A stretch of 64,000 nt of DNA from the NCBI RefSeq assembly GCF_034262375.1, contig NZ_CP139558.1:4836001-4900000 (forward strand), read 5' to 3'. The notes beneath the pieces were generated by a model. The model was not told the DNA's origin and did not search any database. It saw only the letters and a program-made list of their open reading frames with translations. How positions within the stretch are numbered: position 1 is the first letter of the stretch; every line of letters starts with the position of its first letter. A program made the position numbers and the translations under genes. Below, one piece after another: positions 59,890 through 64,000 of this stretch. This DNA is from Mucilaginibacter sabulilitoris. Lineage in GTDB: Bacteria; Bacteroidota; Bacteroidia; Sphingobacteriales; Sphingobacteriaceae.

Positions 59890-60106
59890 GTTTAAATGTT
59901 TTTTGATGTGGGTTACCCCGGTTTGCTTGTCGCTAAGTTGAATCCGTTAATTACGCGTCTACACCTTGCGGATATGTCACGAATTTACCTGTATGGGGTG
60001 GGGTGGTAAAGCAACTCGACTTTCGATTGATAGTTAGTAAGTGATCAATACCCAGTCTTCAAATTGTGAAGGTATTTAGTATCTTGCATAACTAAGCCAG
60101 ATCAAT

Positions 60107-60601
60107 ATGCCAGATTATAAAAGAAGCTTCTTTGCTTTAAGAGTATCATTGCAATTAGCGCTTGCTATCATAACCTATTTAGCTATTGGCACGATTATGA
60201 CACAAGTGTTTTTAAATGATAAAGTTGATACTATTACGATTTCTAATGTTGGATTCGCGGTTTTATTGACATTGTCAAATTCTTGTTTTGCTTGGGCAAG
60301 AACACTTGATGACAAAAAATATAAGCAATTGGGGTCTAGAATAAATGACAAGGCTATAACTGGAATGATAGCGGCAATCTGTTTTATCTTGGCATCCATA
60401 TTAAAATATTTGGCAACTCATATTGAAAATGGCACAATTAAGCCTTTGGATAATCTTTCGATTCCATTCCTATTTTACAAGTTTGCCTCGTTAGCATTAT
60501 TTGAAATAGCATTTATACAAACAGTAATTTTTTTATCTTATATAATAATTTATATAAACATTTACAAGCATAGAAGGAATAGCCTTGATCCTTATTTATA
60601 A
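60107..60601 (+). CDS. Hypothetical four-helix membrane protein (cargo gene)
   Basis: The 164-residue protein has four hydrophobic segments (about 12-35, 48-64, 85-103 and 132-151) and no family I recognise. It reads opposite to the late operon, in a prophage cargo block, so a lysogenic conversion or superinfection-exclusion role is possible. The 217-base gap to the scaffold gene has no other clear gene. Confidence 0.65.
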   Translation: MPDYKRSFFALRVSLQLALAIITYLAIGTIMTQVFLNDKVDTITISNVGFAVLLTLSNSCFAWARTLDDKKYKQLGSRINDKAITGMIAAICFILASILKYLATHIENGTIKPLDNLSIPFLFYKFASLALFEIAFIQTVIFLSYIIIYINIYKHRRNSLDPYL

Positions 60602-60664
60602 CCCTTTAAATAACTCACAATATATTGTATAAAACCAAACAATCGGTGCTGATGTTATACTATC

Positions 60665-60838
60665 ATGGATGATAAGAATAAAGTTGGTTCACCAGACAAG
60701 GATCTGATCAACACACATGAAAATTACGAAGTAGAATATTGGGCAAAGAAATTTGGGGTAACACCTGAGGAGTTGAAAAGTGCTGTAAAAGTAGTTGGCA
60801 ACTCTGCAAAGGCAGTTCAGAAACACCTTGGCAAGTGA
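60665..60838 (+). CDS. DUF3606-domain small protein
   Basis: An ATG at 60665 opens 57 codons ending TGA at 60836-60838. The core DKDLINTHENYEVEYWAKKF, then GVTPEELKSAVKVVGNSA and KAVQKHL, matches the small DUF3606 family as I know it. It overlaps the GTG of the next gene by four bases (GTGA), so the two are coupled. Function unknown. Confidence 0.75.
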   Translation: MDDKNKVGSPDKDLINTHENYEVEYWAKKFGVTPEELKSAVKVVGNSAKAVQKHLGK

Positions 60839-61158
60839 ATGCGATGAATATACCACCGGAAAACGTAATTAACGCCACTCTACATGGCGCGGCGTCATTG
60901 ATACGACCGGTGGTATTTAAAGAAGGTGATTTTTATTGTTGTTTCTTTGGAGATGACCCGATAACTGGTGTAATTGGCTTCGGCGATACTCCTGATGAGG
61001 CGATTAATGACTGGAATATTAATTTCAAAGATCATCTTTCTGAAAATGGCGATGAAGATAGCATTGTGCAGCATGTTAAGGAATTAATTGCATCAGCCCC
61101 TCCCGCAAAACATGTTCAGGAGTTTTATGATCAGTTTAGGCCGGTGAAGCGGTCGTGA
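60835..61158 (+). CDS. HicB-like hypothetical protein
   Basis: The 107-residue protein (GTG at 60835 or ATG at 60844) contains VVFKEGDFYCCFFGDDPITGVIGFGDTPDEAINDW. This pattern of two strands, a G-x-G-x-T-P-x-E-A turn and a helix is the HicB-like fold. It follows the DUF3606 gene. No HicA toxin is adjacent, so a toxin-antitoxin role is not supported. Confidence 0.65.
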   Translation: MNAMNIPPENVINATLHGAASLIRPVVFKEGDFYCCFFGDDPITGVIGFGDTPDEAINDWNINFKDHLSENGDEDSIVQHVKELIASAPPAKHVQEFYDQFRPVKRS

Positions 61159-61330
61159 CTTCCTCTACCTTCACCCCATTCTCCTTTATCCAGGGCTTCA
61201 ACTTTACAAGATCATTGCCCTTCATCCAATTATGCTCACATGGGCATTCAGTTACCACATCGCAGAAGGATACGATATGAAAGGATCCGGTGGCTGTAAT
61301 TAGGTTGAAGCGGCGGCGGGTTTTGCTCAT
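61136..61330 (-). CDS. Hypothetical small Cys-rich protein
   Basis: The 64-residue protein has TATGSFHIVSFCDVVTECPC, then EHNWMKGNDL and a basic start (SKTRRR). Three cysteines and a histidine could bind a metal. It overlaps the 3' end of the convergent HicB-like gene by 23 bases. Family unknown; supported only by length, start and context. Confidence 0.45.
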   Translation of the reverse strand: MSKTRRRFNLITATGSFHIVSFCDVVTECPCEHNWMKGNDLVKLKPWIKENGVKVEEVTTASPA

Positions 61331-61386
61331 GATAAATTTTGTTTTTTAATATTTATGCTTTATTTTAGAATACAAACCTTAACCCG

Positions 61387-61602
61387 ATGGCACCACGTAA
61401 ACCTTACAATCCAAACACTCAATACGGTAGAAAAAAGATAAGAGACGAAAACCAAGCTTGGCTGAACTCTCTACCTCCTGAAGAAATAGCAAAAATCAAT
61501 GTTAACAATACCCTTTGGTATGTGATTTTACTTATCATTGTTGGAATTATAATTTATGCAGTTTCGGGGCCGTCTGGGCTATTGCATTGGGCCAGTCATT
61601 AA
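61387..61602 (+). CDS. Small single-helix membrane protein
   Basis: The 71-residue protein has a polar N-terminal half (KPYNPNTQYGRKKIRDENQ) and a hydrophobic segment LWYVILLIIVGIIIYAVSG near the C terminus. It is a typical small phage or host membrane protein; no family is assigned. Confidence 0.55.
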   Translation: MAPRKPYNPNTQYGRKKIRDENQAWLNSLPPEEIAKINVNNTLWYVILLIIVGIIIYAVSGPSGLLHWASH

Positions 61603-61621
61603 GTTATCGTATGCATGGCTA

Positions 61622-62650
61622 TCATGGCTTAATTAGCTTTAATAAATGACGTGTTTGAGCGATTCTTACAGTTAATTCATAATAGAATTGGGTACCATTT
61701 TCTGATCTTTCAAGGCATTTAGACAACTCCACCATTTCTTTTTCAATTTCGGCCACGGCTTTAATGGTTTGTTGGGTGGATTGCCAACCTTCACATTCTT
61801 TCCAACCAGCTTTAAATATTGTACTTACCACCTCACTATCAAGATCGTCAAATTCTGGTATTGATGTTGAAAGCCCATAATCTCCGTATTTGAAATTCCA
61901 AAAATCTTCCTCTGCTTGCTCAGCACTTTCCCCTGCCAAGTTTTCATTTACAACCTCCTTTGAGTGGACTTTAATAATTGCAGATATTTGCATTTGATGC
62001 TTTCTACCATCTGAATCTTTAACAACGCATTCATGCTCGTTTATCCACTGTATAGTACCATTGCCTGTTACAACATCTGATTCGGTGTAATATTCGAAAT
62101 GAACTGTATCACCTTCTTTTATTTCATTTACAGTAGGTTCTCTTTCCTTCTCAAGTTTATTAGTCCACAGCATGGAATAAAATGAAGCAACGTCATCCAA
62201 TAGGGCAACCTTAATAGCATCCTTTTCATATTCCATCAATTCAAGGCAATCAATTTGATACCAGTCAGCATACCCATGTTTAAACGCAACTAAATCTTTA
62301 GCCTTAGATAACAGGTCTTTATCTTCATTTACAGTTGGTTTGAATTGATTGGCGTAGGCTTCCATAGCTTTCAGAATTTCTTCTTCATCCAATGGCATTA
62401 TTCTTATAACGCCTTTATGATCAGGTAACCTTAATCTATTGGCATCAAGGATTTGCGCCGCCGTTTTTATACCGGCATTTTGGGTTGGTTTTAAACGATT
62501 ACAGTTATTTAAAAACTCACAAACCTTTAGCGCTAAATCTTTATCATAGATTCTGCCTATTTCGGTTTCGCCGTTTACGGTTAGTATAACAGTGCCTAAT
62601 TTTCTACCTACTCTGTATAGGTCGGCATTTTGGGTTGGTTGATCTTTCAT
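61622..62650 (-). CDS. Hypothetical phage protein with repeated PTxN motifs
   Basis: The 342-residue protein contains spaced motifs PTQNAD, PTQNAG, PTVNEDK and PTVNEIKEGD, each joining different modules. A central SH3-like segment (DTVHFEYYTESDVVTGNGTIQWINEHECVVKDS) and a C-terminal helical part are seen. It looks like a chain of small domains joined by repeated linkers. Function unknown. It is six bases downstream of the next gene. Confidence 0.65.
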   Translation of the reverse strand: MKDQPTQNADLYRVGRKLGTVILTVNGETEIGRIYDKDLALKVCEFLNNCNRLKPTQNAGIKTAAQILDANRLRLPDHKGVIRIMPLDEEEILKAMEAYANQFKPTVNEDKDLLSKAKDLVAFKHGYADWYQIDCLELMEYEKDAIKVALLDDVASFYSMLWTNKLEKEREPTVNEIKEGDTVHFEYYTESDVVTGNGTIQWINEHECVVKDSDGRKHQMQISAIIKVHSKEVVNENLAGESAEQAEEDFWNFKYGDYGLSTSIPEFDDLDSEVVSTIFKAGWKECEGWQSTQQTIKAVAEIEKEMVELSKCLERSENGTQFYYELTVRIAQTRHLLKLIKP

Positions 62651-62656
62651 GGTTAA

Positions 62657-63319
62657 TTACTCTACAAGTTTTAATATTAAATCCAATTGGCTAACCTCTG
62701 TAATCACGCCGTTATAAACGGTTCGTGTATCTGCATCTTCACGTATGCAGCAGAATACTAAATTATCTTGCGGCACATAGGTACAATTGAAGTAAATAAA
62801 CCTTTTACCATCACCTAAAAGCTGTGCAAAAGTCCTTCCGGCCCTATGCATTGCTTTTAATTTCCACGAAGATTGATATTTTAAATATCCGTTTTCATCT
62901 GAAATTAATTCATAACCTAAAGTTGCCAAGTGAGCAGGTTCAACCCAAAATGGTCGATATAACTTATCTGTCTTAATTGCTTCCCTTTCGTCAAGGGGGT
63001 TGTAGTGCATGAATTGGCGTAAATAATAACCACACCTTTTAGCTAATTCAATATCGCAATCGGGTGTATATTTCCATTCTTGGTTTGGCGTTTCCCTTGA
63101 CTGCCAAACAGGTTCATCAAACAAACTGGCATCATAAATACCGTTCGGGGCATAGGTGGCTGGGTGGTTGGCGGGATTATTACGCCAAAGTTCCATATCT
63201 TCAAAATGAAAATTGAATCCGGTTTCGTAGGTGTTAAGGTGTTTTATATCTTCATACGGATTTTTCGCCACCATAACCCCTGCGGTTACTACCCAGGTTT
63301 TAACGTCTTGAATTTTCAT
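62657..63319 (-). CDS. Hypothetical phage protein
   Basis: The 220-residue protein (KTWVVTAGVMVAKNPYEDIKHLN, then FWVEPAHLATLGYELISDENGYLKYQSSW and KAMHRAGRTFAQLL) is mixed alpha/beta with many aromatic residues. No family recognised. It forms an operon with its neighbours (gaps of 6 and 9 bases). Confidence 0.65.
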   Translation of the reverse strand: MKIQDVKTWVVTAGVMVAKNPYEDIKHLNTYETGFNFHFEDMELWRNNPANHPATYAPNGIYDASLFDEPVWQSRETPNQEWKYTPDCDIELAKRCGYYLRQFMHYNPLDEREAIKTDKLYRPFWVEPAHLATLGYELISDENGYLKYQSSWKLKAMHRAGRTFAQLLGDGKRFIYFNCTYVPQDNLVFCCIREDADTRTVYNGVITEVSQLDLILKLVE

Positions 63320-63328
63320 AATAATTGA

Positions 63329-63697
63329 CTAAAATTTTTTACCGTTTTCTTTTAATCTATTCTCTGGCTTATGATCATCCCGATGTTTGTTATATTCCAT
63401 TTTCTCAGCCATAGCACCGGTTATATCATAACCCCACCTGCCAGCATAATCGAAAATTCTAATAACTGCATCTGCGAGCTCAACTTCTGCCATTGGCCTG
63501 TGTGGTAACTTATCGTCCATAAGGCTTTTTCGTTCTCCCTCCATGGCCTCGCTGATTTCTGAATGAATAAGGCAAAGCATTTCAGCCTTGTTTCTATCGA
63601 GAAGATCACCAGTTACAGGATCTGTGTGCCATCCTGCATTAAATGAATTTTGATAGCACAGTTGCACTACTTCAACTATAGGTGTATTTGAGTTCAT
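63329..63697 (-). CDS. MazG-like nucleotide pyrophosphohydrolase
   Basis: From the ATG at 63697 the protein has 122 residues with the MazG/all-alpha NTP-pyrophosphatase pattern: LCLIHSEISEAMEGERKS (E-x-x-E-A type metal site), then AEVELADAVIRIFDYAGRWG (E-x-x-D) and MAEKMEYNKHRDDHKPEN. Phage versions alter nucleotide pools or ppGpp. The upstream extension to 63760 is rejected because the preceding gene ends with an ATGA overlap here. Confidence 0.8.
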   Translation of the reverse strand: MNSNTPIVEVVQLCYQNSFNAGWHTDPVTGDLLDRNKAEMLCLIHSEISEAMEGERKSLMDDKLPHRPMAEVELADAVIRIFDYAGRWGYDITGAMAEKMEYNKHRDDHKPENRLKENGKKF

Positions 63698-63894
63698 AAT
63701 AATTGACTTATGTTGATGTAAAAAATGATCATAACGATTATAAAAGCCATAAACCCACATATAAACATGCGTTTGGTATAAAACAGGGCATCATCAAACT
63801 GACCGAGTAATATCATTTGCCTTTCTTGCCTGTAATAGGATATAGCCTGGCAAAACGATAGAGTTAGTAAGAGGATAAGGAATAAATTTATCAT
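63694..63894 (-). CDS. Small two-helix membrane protein
   Basis: The 66-residue protein has two hydrophobic segments (NLFLILLLTLSFCQAISYY and MFICGFMAFIIVMIIFYI) joined by a short polar loop. It overlaps the MazG-like start by ATGA. No family recognised. Confidence 0.65.
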   Translation of the reverse strand: MINLFLILLLTLSFCQAISYYRQERQMILLGQFDDALFYTKRMFICGFMAFIIVMIIFYINISQLL

Positions 63895-63905
63895 GGTGAA
63901 TATGG

Positions 63906-64000
63906 TTAATTGCAGTAAACTACAAGCTGCTGTTTTATCTCTTGAATGGTATCATCTGGTAAAATGAAAGTGCCGGACAACAATTCGCCTCGGCGCCGTT
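63906..64000 (-). CDS. C-terminal end of a phage gene running out of the window
   Basis: Reading leftward from the window edge, about 31 codons end at TAA (63906-63908). The tail reads RRGELLSGTFILPDDTIQ, then EIKQQLVVYCN. It is in series with the leftward genes and leaves 11 bases to the next start. Too short to identify. Confidence 0.5.
   Translation of the reverse strand, partial: RRRGELLSGTFILPDDTIQEIKQQLVVYCN

Larger units (their letters stand above)
36597..64000. mobile_element. Tailed-phage prophage, right end outside the window
   Basis: Integrase next to ssrA, a long leftward late operon (scaffold, major capsid, head completion, tail tube, chaperone, tape measure, tail tip, lysis) and early-type genes at the right show a prophage of at least 27 kb. 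The long tape measure (1658 codons) and a single tail tube without sheath genes point to a long non-contractile tail (siphovirus). Terminase, portal, repressor and replication genes are not seen, so more of it lies beyond 64000. Confidence 0.85.

Noticed and set aside
59950..60060. Minus-strand frame ending GKFVTYPQGVDA before the scaffold gene
   Set aside because: It looks like a natural protein end, but the frame is open for only about 35 codons with no good start, so it may be a gene remnant but cannot be supported as a gene.
60835..61330. HicAB-type toxin-antitoxin pair
   Set aside because: Only a HicB-like fold is visible; the convergent 64-residue protein lacks HicA features (no double-stranded RNA-binding-like G-S-H motif).
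36570..64000. attR copy of the ssrA 3' end inside the window
   Set aside because: No second match to the GGTTCGAATCCCTCCGGC stretch was found to the right of the integrase; the prophage end must be outside.

Overview
The window looks like a chromosome segment of a Sphingobacteriaceae-type Bacteroidota, probably close to Mucilaginibacter or Pedobacter. This rests on protein content and on signals, not on a database search: promoter-like TAnnTTTG boxes, TonB-receptor and lipoprotein styles, a tmRNA tag ending NYALAA, a fused 2-oxoacid dehydrogenase E1, a DAHP synthase/chorismate mutase fusion and an ISAon1-type insertion sequence.

Bases 1-8.7 kb are accessory regulation and stress genes: the tail of an aldehyde-reductase-like gene coupled to a Crp/Fnr regulator, a hypothetical gene broken by one in-frame TGA, a GlxA/AraC regulator beside a variant GAPDH, a divergent NmrA/HxlR pair with a promoter-overlapping palindrome, and a LytS/LytTR two-component pair followed by an unknown exported protein. 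Bases 8.9-14.1 kb (minus strand) form a likely copper-handling operon: a small Cys-rich membrane protein, a TonB receptor, MbnP, an MbnH-type di-haem protein and a DUF3347 protein. Bases 14.3-17.3 kb hold an orphan tyrosine recombinase, a complete 1.46-kb insertion sequence with recognisable terminal inverted repeats, and a tRNA-Met(CAU).

Bases 17.4-36.6 kb are conserved chromosome: HAD phosphatase, proline dehydrogenase, S4 protein, aroB, sterol desaturase, then an aromatic amino-acid block (pheA, DAHP synthase/chorismate mutase, aroA, aroC). The pheA gene is preceded by a Tyr/Phe-rich leader peptide with overlapping antiterminator and terminator arms, a textbook transcription attenuator. 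After it come MFS, DinB, two L,D-transpeptidases, nitroreductase, E1, DUF1573, a PLP aminotransferase and ssrA (tmRNA) with a near-ideal promoter.

From the 3' end of ssrA to the end of the window lies a tailed-phage prophage whose far end is not reached. Next to ssrA are the integrase, an extremely acidic protein and an SRAP protein on the plus strand. The late genes run leftward from about 59.9 to 39.1 kb: scaffold, decoration protein, major capsid, head-completion genes, tail tube, tail chaperone with a probable -1 frameshift extension, tape measure, tail tip, an SGNH-esterase tail protein, then endolysin, holin, a 59-residue secreted protein and a u-spanin-like lipoprotein. A plus-strand cargo block (60.1-61.6 kb) separates these from early-type genes (61.6-64 kb). 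No terminase or portal gene is visible.

The most unusual element is at 46958-47141: 36 units of a degenerate 5-bp repeat (CCNNR on the plus strand, YNNGG on the phage-coding strand). It lies just after a phage stop codon and directly before a terminator-like hairpin. It is not a CRISPR and does not look like coding sequence. On the transcribed strand it is a (GGNNN)n series, which suggests serial two-tetrad G-quadruplexes or a structured 3' RNA.
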